64,000 bases of DNA from assembly GCF_030388665.1 (NCBI RefSeq), contig NZ_CP128846.1, positions 2,520,001-2,584,000 on the forward strand, read 5' to 3'. Under the pieces are notes generated by a model, which worked only from the letters and a program-made list of their open reading frames with translations, did no database searches and was not told where the DNA came from. This stretch comes from Streptomyces flavofungini (lineage in GTDB: Bacteria > Actinomycetota > Actinomycetes > Streptomycetales > Streptomycetaceae). Below, in pieces: positions 37,344 to 46,824 of the stretch; position 1 is the stretch's first letter, and every line of letters begins with the position of its first letter. The translations under genes were made by a program, and so were the position numbers.

Positions 37344-38440
37344 CCGGGGGCGAACGGAATCCGGCGGCGATCCTCGCCGCCGAGGCCGAGGCCAAGGACG
37401 CGGCTTCCGGCGGACCGGCCGATCCGGCCGGCCTCCGGGGCCGCGGCCCCCGGGCGGGCAACACGGCCGCCTATCTCCAGTACGTCGCCGGCAAGCTCGG
37501 CGGCGCCCTGATCTCGATGTTCGCCGTCCTCGTCACCAGCTTCTTCCTGTTCCGGCTCATCCCGGGCGACCCGGTGAAGCAGATGACGGGCGGGCGGCGG
37601 GTCTCCAGCGAGCAACTGGAAGCCATGCGCGCGGAGTTCGGGCTCGACCAGCCGGTGTGGAAGCAGTTCACGGACTACTGCGGCAACGTCCTCACCGGGG
37701 ACTTCGGGACGTCGTACCAGTTCCACACGCCCGTGCTGGAGAAGATCACGGACGCGCTCGGCCCGACGCTGTGGCTCACCGGCACGGCGTACGTCCTCTA
37801 CACGCTCATCGGCATCTGGCTGGGGACGCGCACGGCCTGGCGCCACGGACGCTTCGGCGACCGCTTCCACACCGGGCTCGCGCTGACGCTGTACTCGGTG
37901 CCGTCGTTCTGGCTCGGCCTTCTGCTCATCATCACGTTCTCCGTCGGAGTCGGGCCGCTGCCGGGGATGTTCCCGACGGGCGGCATGGAGAGCGGTGACG
38001 AGAGCGGGTTCGCGTACGTCGTCGACGTCGCGCACCACATGGTCCTGCCGGTGGTCACGCTGGTCGCCGTCGGGTACGCGCAGACGCTGCTCGTCATGCG
38101 CTCGTCGCTGCTCGACGAGATGGGCAGCGACTATCTGACGACGGCGCGGGCCAAGGGGCTGCGGGACGACCTGGTGCGGCGGCGGCACGCCGTGCCGAAC
38201 GCGCTCCTTCCCACCGTCACGCTGATGTTCGTGAACCTGGGCACGGTGGTCGCGGGCGCGATCCTGGTCGAGACGGTGTTCTCCTGGCCCGGGCTCGGCG
38301 GCCTGTTCTACCAGGCCCTCAGCGTGCCGGACCTGCCGCTGGTGCAGGGGCTCTTCTTCGTCTTCGCGACGGCGGTGATCCTGATGAACACGGTGGCCGA
38401 CGTGATCTATCCGCTGCTCGATCCCAGGGTGGGCCGATGA
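37340..38440 (+). CDS. Peptide ABC transporter permease (DppB/OppB-type)
   Basis: Encodes 366 residues. An extra Ala/Gly-rich cytosolic N-terminus of about 45 residues precedes six transmembrane helices starting near residue 52 (GGALISMFAVLVTSFFLFRL). DppB hallmarks are FRLIPGDPV after helix one, QFGLDQP-like MRAEFGLDQPVWKQF, and the EAA-type loop DYLTTARAKGLRDDLVRRRHAVPNALLP, here seen as YLTTARAKGL and RRRHAVPNALLPTVT. The C-terminus ends ADVIYPLLDPRVG. It overlaps the next permease start as ATGA. It forms one half of the membrane channel with the DppC-type partner. Confidence 0.93.
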   Translation: MTGGERNPAAILAAEAEAKDAASGGPADPAGLRGRGPRAGNTAAYLQYVAGKLGGALISMFAVLVTSFFLFRLIPGDPVKQMTGGRRVSSEQLEAMRAEFGLDQPVWKQFTDYCGNVLTGDFGTSYQFHTPVLEKITDALGPTLWLTGTAYVLYTLIGIWLGTRTAWRHGRFGDRFHTGLALTLYSVPSFWLGLLLIITFSVGVGPLPGMFPTGGMESGDESGFAYVVDVAHHMVLPVVTLVAVGYAQTLLVMRSSLLDEMGSDYLTTARAKGLRDDLVRRRHAVPNALLPTVTLMFVNLGTVVAGAILVETVFSWPGLGGLFYQALSVPDLPLVQGLFFVFATAVILMNTVADVIYPLLDPRVGR

Positions 38441-39399
38441 CGACCGAGACCGCCTCCTCCGTCCCCGCGCCGCAGGAGCCCGAGAAGGCGGGCGCCCCGC
38501 GGGAGGCCAGGAGCCCGCGCGCCCTCGCCTGGACCCGCAGACGGCACTCCGCGGCCCGCTTCTGGCGGGAGTTCCGCACCCACAGGGCCGGGGTTCTCGG
38601 CCTGGTGGCGCTGGTCCTCATCGCCCTGGCCGCGGTGTTCGCGCCGCTGCTCGTCGGCTCCGACGCGCAGAGCGTCACGGAGGCGCCGGGCGAGGCCATG
38701 CAGTCACCGAGCGGCGAGTTCCCGCTCGGCACCGACCAGTTCGGCCGCGACCTGCTCGCGCTGCTCGTGTGGGGCGCGCGCATCTCGCTGACGGTCGGGC
38801 TGCTCGCGGCGTTCCTCTCGGTGGCGATCGGCACGGTCGTGGGGATCACCGCGGGTCACTTCCGGGGCTGGTACGCGACCGTCATCATGCGGGTCACGGA
38901 CTGGTTCCTGGTGATGCCGACGCTCGTCCTCGCCATCGCGCTCGCGTCCGTGATGGACCGCTCCGTGTGGACCGTCATCCTCGCCATCGGCGTGACGACG
39001 TGGCCGACCACGGCCCGTCTGGTGCGCGCCCAGACCCTCGCCGTGGAGTCCCGGCCCTACATCGAGCGGGCGCAGGCGCTCGGCGGCGGCCACGGCCACA
39101 TCATGGCCCGGCACGTGCTGCCCAACGTCATGCCGCTGGTCCTCGCCCAGACCACCCTCGTCATCTCCAGCGCGATCCTCACCGAGGCGACGCTCGCGTT
39201 CCTCGGCCTCGGCGACCCGACGGTCGTCTCCTGGGGCGGGCTGCTCCAGGACGCGCGCGAGGCGGGCGCGGTCAGCGCGGGCGACTGGTGGTATCTGGCG
39301 CCGCCCGGCATCGCGATCGCCGTCGTCGCGCTCGCGTTCACGCTGTGCGGGCGGGCCGTGGAGTCCGTGCTCAACCCCAGGCTGGGAGTGTCCCGTTGA
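38437..39399 (+). CDS. Peptide ABC transporter permease (DppC/OppC-type)
   Basis: Encodes 320 residues. An N-terminal cytosolic part (about 45 residues) leads to the OppC-N helix (GVLGLVALVLIALAAVFAPLL) and five further helices. Family signals are HPLGTDQFGRDLL-like FPLGTDQFGRDLLALLVWGA, and the coupling loop SRPYIERAQALGGGHGHIMARHVLPN, seen as YIERAQALGG and IMARHVLPNVMPL. It starts by ATGA overlap with the first permease and ends by TTGA overlap with the first ATPase, so the whole operon is translationally chained. Confidence 0.93.
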   Translation: MTTETASSVPAPQEPEKAGAPREARSPRALAWTRRRHSAARFWREFRTHRAGVLGLVALVLIALAAVFAPLLVGSDAQSVTEAPGEAMQSPSGEFPLGTDQFGRDLLALLVWGARISLTVGLLAAFLSVAIGTVVGITAGHFRGWYATVIMRVTDWFLVMPTLVLAIALASVMDRSVWTVILAIGVTTWPTTARLVRAQTLAVESRPYIERAQALGGGHGHIMARHVLPNVMPLVLAQTTLVISSAILTEATLAFLGLGDPTVVSWGGLLQDAREAGAVSAGDWWYLAPPGIAIAVVALAFTLCGRAVESVLNPRLGVSR

Positions 39400-40448
39400 C
39401 CACCGAGACGACCGAGACCACGACGGCCGCCGAGGACGCCGGGCACCCCCTGCTCGACGTACGGGACCTCACGGTGACGTACGCGTCCGGGGCCGCCGCC
39501 GTCCGCGGCGTCGACCTCTCCGTGGCCGCCGGGCAGAAGCTGGGCGTGGCCGGGGAGTCGGGCTGCGGCAAGTCCACGCTGGCGCTCGCGCTGCTTCGGC
39601 TGCTGCCCGCGGGCACGAAGGTGACCGGCGAGATCCTGCTCGACGGCGAGGACGTGCTCACCATGAAGTGGGGCCGGGTGCGCGCGGTCCGCTGGGCGGG
39701 CGCGTCCGTCGTCTTCCAGGGCGCGATGCACTCCCTGAACGCGGTGCACCGCATCGGCGACCAGATCGCCGAGCCCATCCTGCTGCACAAGAAGGCGACT
39801 CCGGCAGGCGCCAAGAAGAAGGCCCGCGAGCTGCTCGAACACGTGGGCCTCCCGGGCGCACGCGCGGACGCCTACCCGCACGAGCTGTCCGGCGGCCAGC
39901 GCCAGCGCGTGATGATCGCGATGGCCCTCGCCTGCGATCCGCGCCTGATCATCGCGGACGAGCCGACGACGGCGCTCGACGTGATGATCCAGGCGCAGAT
40001 CCTGCGCCTGATCGAGCAGCTCGTGGCCGAGCAGGACCTGGGTCTGATCATGATCAGCCATGACCTGGCGGTCCTGTCCGACACCTGCGACCGGCTCGCG
40101 GTGATGTACGCGGGGCGGGTGGTGGAGGAGGGCCCGGCGCGGGAGGTGTACGAGCGGGCGCGGCACCCCTACGGCAAGGCCCTGTCGGCGGCGTTCCCGC
40201 GCATCGGGGACCTGTCCTCGCGGTTCGCGCCCCGGGGCCTGCCCGGCGACCCGCCGGACCCCTCGGCGCTGCCCTCCGGCTGCACGTTCCATCCGCGCTG
40301 CCCGGAGGCGATCGAGTCCTGCTCGACGGACGACCCGGCGCTGCGCGCGGCGGGAGAGGCGCGGCGGGCGGCGTGCGTGCACGTGGGCGCGCCGGGGGCC
40401 GACGGTGCGGCGCGCCCTTCGGACCCGGTGGTGGAGGGGGCGCCGTGA
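39396..40448 (+). CDS. Peptide ABC transporter ATPase (DppD/OppD-type)
   Basis: Encodes 350 residues from a TTG at 39396 that overlaps the permease stop; GGGAG lies upstream. ABC motifs: Walker [10 protein letters not shown] (about residues 50-58), Q-loop in [11 protein letters not shown], signature [11 protein letters not shown], Walker [13 protein letters not shown] and switch His in MISHDLAVL. The C-terminal oligopeptide-transporter extension with [15 protein letters not shown] (cysteine-rich, possible iron-sulfur-type cluster region) is present. It works as a heterodimer with the second ATPase at 40675. No later ATG gives a complete N-terminus, so the TTG start is well supported. Confidence 0.92.
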   Translation: MTTETTETTTAAEDAGHPLLDVRDLTVTYASGAAAVRGVDLSVAAGQKLGVAGESGCGKSTLALALLRLLPAGTKVTGEILLDGEDVLTMKWGRVRAVRWAGASVVFQGAMHSLNAVHRIGDQIAEPILLHKKATPAGAKKKARELLEHVGLPGARADAYPHELSGGQRQRVMIAMALACDPRLIIADEPTTALDVMIQAQILRLIEQLVAEQDLGLIMISHDLAVLSDTCDRLAVMYAGRVVEEGPAREVYERARHPYGKALSAAFPRIGDLSSRFAPRGLPGDPPDPSALPSGCTFHPRCPEAIESCSTDDPALRAAGEARRAACVHVGAPGADGAARPSDPVVEGAP

Positions 40449-40452
40449 CGGG

Positions 40453-40560
40453 GCCGCGTTCCGGGGCGGGCGGGGCAGCGCCGCCTTCCGGGGCGGGCCG
40501 GAAAGTGCCGCCCCTCGCGGTGGGCCGGACAGCGCCACCCCGTGCGGCGGGCCGCAGCGT
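40453..40560. repeat. Four 27-bp tandem repeats between the two ATPase genes
   Basis: Units at 40453-40479, 40480-40506, 40507-40533 and 40534-40560, each beginning GCCGC or GCCAC and containing GCGG or GGCGGGC. In the frame of the downstream ATPase they would read as 9-residue repeats (AAFRGGRGS, AAFRGGPES, AAPRGGPDS, ATPCGGPQR). They fall in the 226-base gap before the true ATPase start. Confidence 0.85.
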
Positions 40561-40674
40561 GAAGCGCCGGGAAGCGCGCCCCGCGTACGCCGCCGCGCCA
40601 CCGCCCCGCGCCGCGCACCACCCGGCGTACGCCATGAACCGCCCACCCGGGCGCCCGGCCCCGAGGAGAAGCGC

Positions 40675-41694
40675 ATGACCACCGAAGCCACCCTCGAACC
40701 GACCGAGCCCCCGACCGGTTCGGCGCCGCTCCTGACAGCCTCCGACCTGCGCGTCTCCTTTCCCGGGCGCCGGGGCGCCGACCCGGCGCGCGCGGTGGAC
40801 GGCGTGGACCTCGACATCCGGCGGGGCGAGATCGTCGCGCTCGTGGGCGAGTCGGGCTGCGGCAAGACGACACTGGCCCGCTCCCTCCTCGGGCTCGTGC
40901 CGCCCACATCGGGCCGGGTCACCTTCGACGGCAAGCCGCTCGACTACCGGGGCCGCGCCCTGAAGGCGTACCGCAAGCGCGTCCAGCTCGTGCTCCAGGA
41001 CCCGAGCGGCTCGCTCAACCCCCGGCACACGGTGTACGAGGCCGTGGCGGAGGGGCTGCGCATCCACGGGTACGGGGGCGACGAGCGGGCCGCCGTCGGC
41101 GCGGCCCTGTCCCGGGCGGGGCTGCGGCCGCCGGAGCGGTTCTTCCTGCGCTACCCGCACGAGCTGTCGGGCGGGCAGCGCCAGCGCGTCGTCATCGCGG
41201 GCGCCCTGGTCCTGGAGCCGGAGCTGATCGTGGCGGACGAGCCGGTGGCCTCCCTGGACGCGTCCGTGCGCGGCGAGATCCTGGCGCTGCTGCTCCGCTT
41301 GCGCGAGGACCTCGGACTCTCCGCCCTCGTCGTGACCCATGACCTGGGTCTGGCCTGGAACATCGCCGATCGGGTCGCCGTCATGTACCTGGGCCGGATC
41401 GTGGAGACCGGGGAGGTCGAGCAGGTCCTGACGGCACCTCAGCACCCTTACACCCAGGCCCTGTTGTCCGTCCTACCGGAGGCAGAGGGGGATCCTGTGG
41501 TGCTCACCGGCGAGCCGCCGGACCCGTCCCGGGTGCCGGGCGGGTGCCGCTTCCACGCGCGCTGCCAGATCCTCGCGAGCGGGGAGGCGGAGCGGGCCGG
41601 GGTCGCGGAGGACTGCCGCACGAAGGACCTGCCGGTGCTTTCCGGGGCCGGGGGGACGCAGGTGGCGTGCCACTGGGCGGCGGTCCGGGGCTGA
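40675..41694 (+). CDS. Peptide ABC transporter ATPase (DppF/OppF-type)
   Basis: Encodes 339 residues from ATG at 40675, with GAGGAGAAG six bases upstream; the open frame continues 5' through the tandem repeats but this start is far better supported. ABC motifs: Walker [10 protein letters not shown] (about residues 56-64), Q-loop VLQDPSGSLNPRHT (typical of DppF), signature [11 protein letters not shown], Walker B LIVADEPVASLD, and VVTHDLGLAW. The C-terminal GCRFHARCQ extension is present. It is the last gene of the importer operon, followed by a hairpin at 41698. Partner of the preceding ATPase. Confidence 0.93.
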   Translation: MTTEATLEPTEPPTGSAPLLTASDLRVSFPGRRGADPARAVDGVDLDIRRGEIVALVGESGCGKTTLARSLLGLVPPTSGRVTFDGKPLDYRGRALKAYRKRVQLVLQDPSGSLNPRHTVYEAVAEGLRIHGYGGDERAAVGAALSRAGLRPPERFFLRYPHELSGGQRQRVVIAGALVLEPELIVADEPVASLDASVRGEILALLLRLREDLGLSALVVTHDLGLAWNIADRVAVMYLGRIVETGEVEQVLTAPQHPYTQALLSVLPEAEGDPVVLTGEPPDPSRVPGGCRFHARCQILASGEAERAGVAEDCRTKDLPVLSGAGGTQVACHWAAVRG

Positions 41695-41697
41695 TCC

Positions 41698-41722
41698 GGC
41701 GGTCGGCGCACCGCCGACCGCC
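41698..41722. terminator. Hairpin after the peptide importer operon
   Basis: A perfect 9-bp stem (41698-41706 with 41714-41722) with a 7-base loop starts three bases after the stop of the last importer gene. It lies between the importer operon and the convergent ribF gene. No clear T-run follows. Confidence 0.65.
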
Positions 41723-41812
41723 CTCCGGGCTCGTCCGCACCCTCCTCCCCCAAGCCCTCAAGGAGCAGGGGGATCCTCACGACGGGCTGAGGATCAGGCG
41801 CTCGGGCCCGCG

Positions 41813-42763
41813 TCAGGCGTCCGCCGCCGCGACCAGGTCCCGGGACTTCTTCACATCGTCCGCCATCGCGACGAGCAGTTCGTCGATCGAGTCGAACTTC
41901 GCCATGCCGCGGACGAAGGCCAGGAAGTCGACGGCGACGTGCAGGCCGTACAGGTCGAGGCCGACGCGGTCGATGGCGTAGGCCTCGACGGTGCGCTCGG
42001 TGCCGTCGAACGTGGGGTTGGTGCCGACCGAGATGGCCGCGGGCATCGCCTCGCCTTCGGCGTGCAGCCAGCCCGCGTAGACGCCGTCGGCGGGGATCGC
42101 GGTGTGCGGCAGGGTCTCGACGTTGGCTGTGGGGAAGCCCAGCTCGCGGCCGCGCTGGGCGCCGCGGACGACGACGCCCTCGACGCGGTGCGGGCGGCCC
42201 AGGATCTCGTGGGCGCCCGCGACGTCGCCCTCGGCGATGAGGCGCCGGGTGAGCGTGGACGAGAAGGGCTGGCCGCCGCCCGCGGTGCCGCTGACGTACA
42301 GGTCGATGACCTCGACCTCGTAGTCGTACGTCCGGCCGAGGTCGGCGAGGACCTCGACGTTGCCCGCGGCGCGGTGGCCGAAGCGGAAGTTGGGGCCCTC
42401 GACGACGGCCTTGGCGTGCAGCTTGTCGACGAGGACCTTCGCCACGAACTCGGCGGGCGACAGCTTCGAGAACTCGGTGGTGAAGGGGAGGATGAGGACG
42501 GCGTCCACACCGAGGTCGGCCATCAGCTCGGCGCGCCGGTGGTGCGGGGCGAGCAGCGGCGGGTGGCTGCCGGGGCGCACGACCTCGCTGGGGTGCGGGT
42601 CGAAGGTGACGACCACGGCGGGCACGCCCAGTTCACGGGCGCGGGCGACCGCCCGGCCGATGATCAGCTGGTGACCGCGGTGCACGCCGTCGTAGGAACC
42701 AATGGTGACGACGCTGCGCCCCCAGTCCTGGGGGATGTCCTCCAAGCCACGCCAGCGCTGCAC
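41813..42763 (-). CDS. ribF: Bifunctional riboflavin kinase/FAD synthetase
   Basis: Makes FMN and FAD from riboflavin in the cytoplasm. The 316-residue protein has the N-terminal nucleotidyltransferase domain with IGSYDGVHRGHQ (about residues 21-32) and VVTFDPHPSEVV, and the C-terminal flavokinase domain with RGRELGFPTANV, DGVYAGWL and SVGTNPTFDG. Length and motif order are standard. The GTG start at 42763 is the only fitting one. It converges on the peptide importer operon and lies downstream of the NTPase-fusion gene on the same strand. Confidence 0.95.
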   Translation of the reverse strand: MQRWRGLEDIPQDWGRSVVTIGSYDGVHRGHQLIIGRAVARARELGVPAVVVTFDPHPSEVVRPGSHPPLLAPHHRRAELMADLGVDAVLILPFTTEFSKLSPAEFVAKVLVDKLHAKAVVEGPNFRFGHRAAGNVEVLADLGRTYDYEVEVIDLYVSGTAGGGQPFSSTLTRRLIAEGDVAGAHEILGRPHRVEGVVVRGAQRGRELGFPTANVETLPHTAIPADGVYAGWLHAEGEAMPAAISVGTNPTFDGTERTVEAYAIDRVGLDLYGLHVAVDFLAFVRGMAKFDSIDELLVAMADDVKKSRDLVAAADA

Positions 42764-42894
42764 TGTCTTCGCTCCTCGCCGAACCCGTGTATGTATCCGT
42801 ACGCCCGTACGTCTGTACGTTCCCTTGTCGATCGCGCAGGTCTAAGACTGCCATGCCGACAGTTTGTCGCCCGCATCGGCCGGGGTGGCGGAGC

Positions 42895-45800
42895 TCACGC
42901 CGACACGGGCACCTCGCCGGTCAGGTGCTCGATGGTGCGCCGGGCGCTCGGCCCGACCAGCGCGGCCCAGTCCTGCGGGGCGTCCGCGAGCCAGCCCATC
43001 AGGCGCATGGCGAAGCCGGGGACGCGCCGGGCCACGTCGACCAGGGCGCGGTCGAAGGCGGTGGCGCCCTCCGGGGTGCGGACCGCGAGGAGGGCGGTGC
43101 GGCGGACGAGGTCGCGGTCGCGTTCGGCGCCGCCGCCCCGGCCGCCGACGGCGCGCAGCACGGCGTCGAAGACGGCGGGCTCGCGCTCGGCGGCGAGCAA
43201 CAGGTCGAGCAGTTCGGTGCGCAGGGGCCGTGAGACGGGGGTGCCGGGGGCGGCCAGGACGGGGGCGAGGGCGACGCGCACGTCCGCGCCGCGGCCCTTC
43301 AGCAGAGCGACGACCAGCGGGAACAGCTCGGCTCGCACCTCCGGTCCGTGTTCCAGGCGCAGGTCCACATGGGCCGCCGCGTCCCCGGCGGCGCGCGGGC
43401 ACTGTTCCACGCGCTCGCGGACGAGGTCCGCCACGCGCCGGGCCAGGGCCGGCGAGGGCACGTCCCGGAGGCCGCGCAGGACCTCGGCGGTGCCGGTGTC
43501 GCGGGCGCGCAGCCGGTCGCGGAAGGCGGCGAGGACCGGCTCGGGGTGGGTGGTGAGGGCCGTGGCGAGGGCGCTCGCGGGCAGGCCGGGGTCGCCGGTG
43601 GCGAAGAGGCGCAGGGCGTGCGGGAGGTGGCGGGCGCGGCTGTGCGGGTCGCGGACGAGGAGGGCGAGGGCGGCGCCGTGCAGGGCCTCGTCGCCGGGGC
43701 GCTCGAGGAGCGTCTGGGCCGCGTACCGCAGGAGGCGGCGGTCGGCCTCGCCGGTGGTGTGCCGGGCGGCGCGGGGGGCGTGGGTGGCGGCGGCGACGCG
43801 GCGGGCGGGGCGGGCGTCGTGGGCCCAGCGGTCGACCGCGCGGCACAGGGCGGACGGCTCGTCCTCGGCGAGGGCGCCCAGGAGTTCGTCGGCGCGCGGG
43901 TGCGTGCAGTCCACCAGGGCCTCGGTGAGGTCGTCGACCGCGCGGTGTCGGTGCGTGTGCAGGAGCGCCTGGGCGGCGGACGCGACGGTCGCCTCGGGGG
44001 CGGCGCGCAGCGGCCTCTCGTCGGCGAACCAGCGGGTCAGGTGATGCTGTACGGCGGCGGGGTCGGCGGCGAGGCGCTCCGCGACGGCGTCCAGGCAGCG
44101 GCGGCCGGTGCCGGGCGGGCCGTCGTGCACCACGACGGCCCGCAGCAGCTCGAACCTGGCCGCTTCCGAGAGGGGCAGCGCCAGCCAGAAGTCGGGGCCG
44201 AACTGGCGTTGGGCAGCGAGGCGTTGGAGCACGGCGCGGTACGGAGTCGCGTCGGCGACGCGGAGCAGTGTCTCCCGCACGAGGTGCCGCGCCCACCAGC
44301 GCGCGCTCCCCACGTCGGCCGTCACCTCCGGCCCGACGCCGCCGCCCGCCTCGGCCCCGGATCGCCCCTGCGCGGGGTGCGCGCTGTCCGGCGCCCCGGG
44401 GGCGGCCCCCTCCGCACCCACCGCGCCCCCCGCCGCTCCGGCACCGGCCCCACCACCCCGGGCCGCCGCTCCCCGGCGCCCGCCCCACCCACCCACCCGT
44501 GGCTGAGGGACACCAGCGCAATCGGGACCGACCCGCTCACCGCACACCGCCACGTCCCCACGGCCCCCGAGCACCCCAGCACCCCTCTGCGCACCCGCCT
44601 CCTCCACGAGCACTCCAGCACCTCCGGCCGCACCCGCCTCCTCCACGAGCACCCCAGCACCCCCCACCACACCCGACGGCACTCCGACCACCCCGTCGGC
44701 CCCTGCCTCCCCCATTCCTCCGAACACCTCAAGCGCCCCCACCAACTCCCCCAGCCTCACGGCGAGCTCCTCGGTGCCCCGTTGGCGTTCCAGGCCCAGC
44801 AAGGCCTGGAGGACCGGGCCGGCGCGGTGGCGGGGTACCGGGAGGGAACGGGGTGGGGCGTGGGGGTGGGCGTGGCGCAGGATCAGGGAGGTGAGGGCTG
44901 CGTCGACGTCGAGGTGGAGGCCCTGGAGCCAGTCGCCGACTTCCTCGTGGGCGAAGCGGTAGCCGGAGCCCGCGGGGACGAGGATCCCTTCGGTGAGGAC
45001 GGCCGAGGCCCAGCCCGTGCAGGTGGGGGCGCCCTTGCCGGGCAACGCCCCCCAGGGGAAGACCGTCTCGAAGGCGCGGCGGTCGAGCTGCCCCTGGCCG
45101 GGGCCGAGGCAGCGCCGGGCGGCCTCGTGGACCTGCCCGGACACCTTCGCCGCGAGGCGCCGTACGGCCGTGCCGCGCAGCCCGCTGTCGGCGGCGAGCC
45201 GCACGGCGACGCGCAGGCAGAGGAGGTCGAGGTGGGCGGCGAACACCTCCTCGCGGCAGGGCCGTCCGGCGGGGGCGGCGTCCGGGAGCGCCGCCGTGAC
45301 CTCGGACAGGAGCCGCAGCGTCAGGGGGTGGCCCGCCTCGGCGTCGGCGAGCGCGCCGTCCGCGACGCCGTACCGCTCCCGGGCCCGGCGTGCCTGCGGC
45401 TCGGGCAGCTCGCCGATGCGTACGCAGCCGGGCAGCGGAGCCCGGGAGCGGTCGGCCGTCGCGGCGCCCTCCGGGACGTGCAGCAGCTCGGGCGGGAAGT
45501 GCGCCCCGGCCTGCTCCCAGTACTCCGCGCGGCAGGCCACGACGAGGCGCGCCCCGGTGTCCCGCAGCCATCCCGCGGTCCCTGTGCTCCACCCGGCGAG
45601 GCGGTGGGCGAGCACGGGCGGCATCTCCTCGGGTCCGTCGAGCAGGAGCAGCAGGGGGCGGCCCGCCTCCCGGACGAGCCGGGCGACGCGGCCCGCGGAG
45701 ATGTCCCCGAGCCCGTCGTCGCCGCCCGCCGCGGCGTCCGACGCGGCGAGGATGCGTCCGGCCCGCTCCAGGGCGCGGCCCACCGCGTCGGCCACGGAGG

Positions 45801-46824
45801 TGTCCGCGTCCCGCAGGTCGGCGCCGCGCAGCCACAGGGTGGGGGCCGGTTCGGCGCCCCGGGCGCGGCGGCGGGCGAGGGCGGCGAGTTCCGTGGTACG
45901 GCCGGTGCCGGGGTCGCCGACGAGGCCGAGGACGCGCGCGGGCCCGGCGGCGAAGCGGGTGAACTCTCGGCAGGTTTCGGGGCGTTCGACCGGCGCGGGG
46001 TCGAGGGCGCGCGGCCCGTCGGAGCCGAGCGAGGTGGCCGTGAGGTGCAGCGCGCCCGCGAGGTTCAGGTCGGGGCCGAAGCCGGGCACGGTCGCGGCGT
46101 TGCGCGCGAGCAGGGCGGCGAGCGGCCCGTCGGGGTCGGCGGCGGCCGCGGCCCGCAGCGGCACGGCGAACCCGGCGGCGCGGTGCGGGGCCTGCAGCGC
46201 GGTGGCGAGGACGGCGAGCACGGCGCCGGACGCGGCGTCCACGACGGGCCCGCCCGCGGCGCCGCCGCCGAGCCGCAGCGCGTCCGCCCCGTCGGTGCCG
46301 ATGGCCAGCTCCATCGCGGCGTCGATGAGGTGGAAGCGGTCCGTTGCGGTGTAGGTGACGGCGGCCGAGTCCAGGACCCTGGCCTGGCGCCAGCCGCCCG
46401 TGGCGATGCGGACGTACGAGCCGACGTCCACGCTGTCGCGCGCGGTGACGGGCAGCGGGCGCAGGTCGAGGCCGTGGGTGCGGACGAGGGCGAGGTCGCT
46501 CTCCGGGAGCGCGGTGACGGCGTCGGCGGCCACGACGCAGGTGCGCTCACCGGGCGCGTGCAGCACTATCCGAGCGAGGCCGTCGACCGCCTCGTGGCTG
46601 GTGACGACGGTGCCGTGGTCGTCGGCGGCGAAGCCGTGGCCGCGCGGCCGTCCGGCGAGGTCGCAGATCCGCACCAGGGACCGCTCGGGCTCGCGCCAGG
46701 CGTCGCGGCCCACCGTCCACTCACTCCGGTCACTCCGGTCACGCTGGTCATGCCCGTCAATCCAGTCGCTCCGGCCCCGGTCCCGCTCCGCGCCGCCCCG
46801 GGCTCGCGGGCCCCGTCCCGCCAT
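42895..46824 (-). CDS. Degenerate trypsin-fold domain fused to P-loop NTPase
   Basis: Encodes 1309 residues from ATG at 46824 (GGGAGG seven bases upstream; a GTG at 46845 would add seven residues). Residues about 45-230 look like a trypsin-like fold: His77 in VVTSHEAV and Asp110 in LPESDLALVR fit the triad, but the GDSGGP equivalent reads GGGAAGGPVV, with alanine at about residue 190 instead of serine. Residues about 295-460 hold a P-loop NTPase with GDPGTGRTT (303-311, arginine for lysine) and Walker B LLLLLDGPEEMPP, like STAND/NACHT ATPases. The rest is helical, probably HEAT-like, interrupted by a Gly/Ala/Glu low-complexity insert with a 13-residue repeat. It sits between ribF and truB. 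Role unknown; a signalling or conflict-type sensor is possible. Confidence 0.75.
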   Translation of the reverse strand: MAGRGPRARGGAERDRGRSDWIDGHDQRDRSDRSEWTVGRDAWREPERSLVRICDLAGRPRGHGFAADDHGTVVTSHEAVDGLARIVLHAPGERTCVVAADAVTALPESDLALVRTHGLDLRPLPVTARDSVDVGSYVRIATGGWRQARVLDSAAVTYTATDRFHLIDAAMELAIGTDGADALRLGGGAAGGPVVDAASGAVLAVLATALQAPHRAAGFAVPLRAAAAADPDGPLAALLARNAATVPGFGPDLNLAGALHLTATSLGSDGPRALDPAPVERPETCREFTRFAAGPARVLGLVGDPGTGRTTELAALARRRARGAEPAPTLWLRGADLRDADTSVADAVGRALERAGRILAASDAAAGGDDGLGDISAGRVARLVREAGRPLLLLLDGPEEMPPVLAHRLAGWSTGTAGWLRDTGARLVVACRAEYWEQAGAHFPPELLHVPEGAATADRSRAPLPGCVRIGELPEPQARRARERYGVADGALADAEAGHPLTLRLLSEVTAALPDAAPAGRPCREEVFAAHLDLLCLRVAVRLAADSGLRGTAVRRLAAKVSGQVHEAARRCLGPGQGQLDRRAFETVFPWGALPGKGAPTCTGWASAVLTEGILVPAGSGYRFAHEEVGDWLQGLHLDVDAALTSLILRHAHPHAPPRSLPVPRHRAGPVLQALLGLERQRGTEELAVRLGELVGALEVFGGMGEAGADGVVGVPSGVVGGAGVLVEEAGAAGGAGVLVEEAGAQRGAGVLGGRGDVAVCGERVGPDCAGVPQPRVGGWGGRRGAAARGGGAGAGAAGGAVGAEGAAPGAPDSAHPAQGRSGAEAGGGVGPEVTADVGSARWWARHLVRETLLRVADATPYRAVLQRLAAQRQFGPDFWLALPLSEAARFELLRAVVVHDGPPGTGRRCLDAVAERLAADPAAVQHHLTRWFADERPLRAAPEATVASAAQALLHTHRHRAVDDLTEALVDCTHPRADELLGALAEDEPSALCRAVDRWAHDARPARRVAAATHAPRAARHTTGEADRRLLRYAAQTLLERPGDEALHGAALALLVRDPHSRARHLPHALRLFATGDPGLPASALATALTTHPEPVLAAFRDRLRARDTGTAEVLRGLRDVPSPALARRVADLVRERVEQCPRAAGDAAAHVDLRLEHGPEVRAELFPLVVALLKGRGADVRVALAPVLAAPGTPVSRPLRTELLDLLLAAEREPAVFDAVLRAVGGRGGGAERDRDLVRRTALLAVRTPEGATAFDRALVDVARRVPGFAMRLMGWLADAPQDWAALVGPSARRTIEHLTGEVPVSA

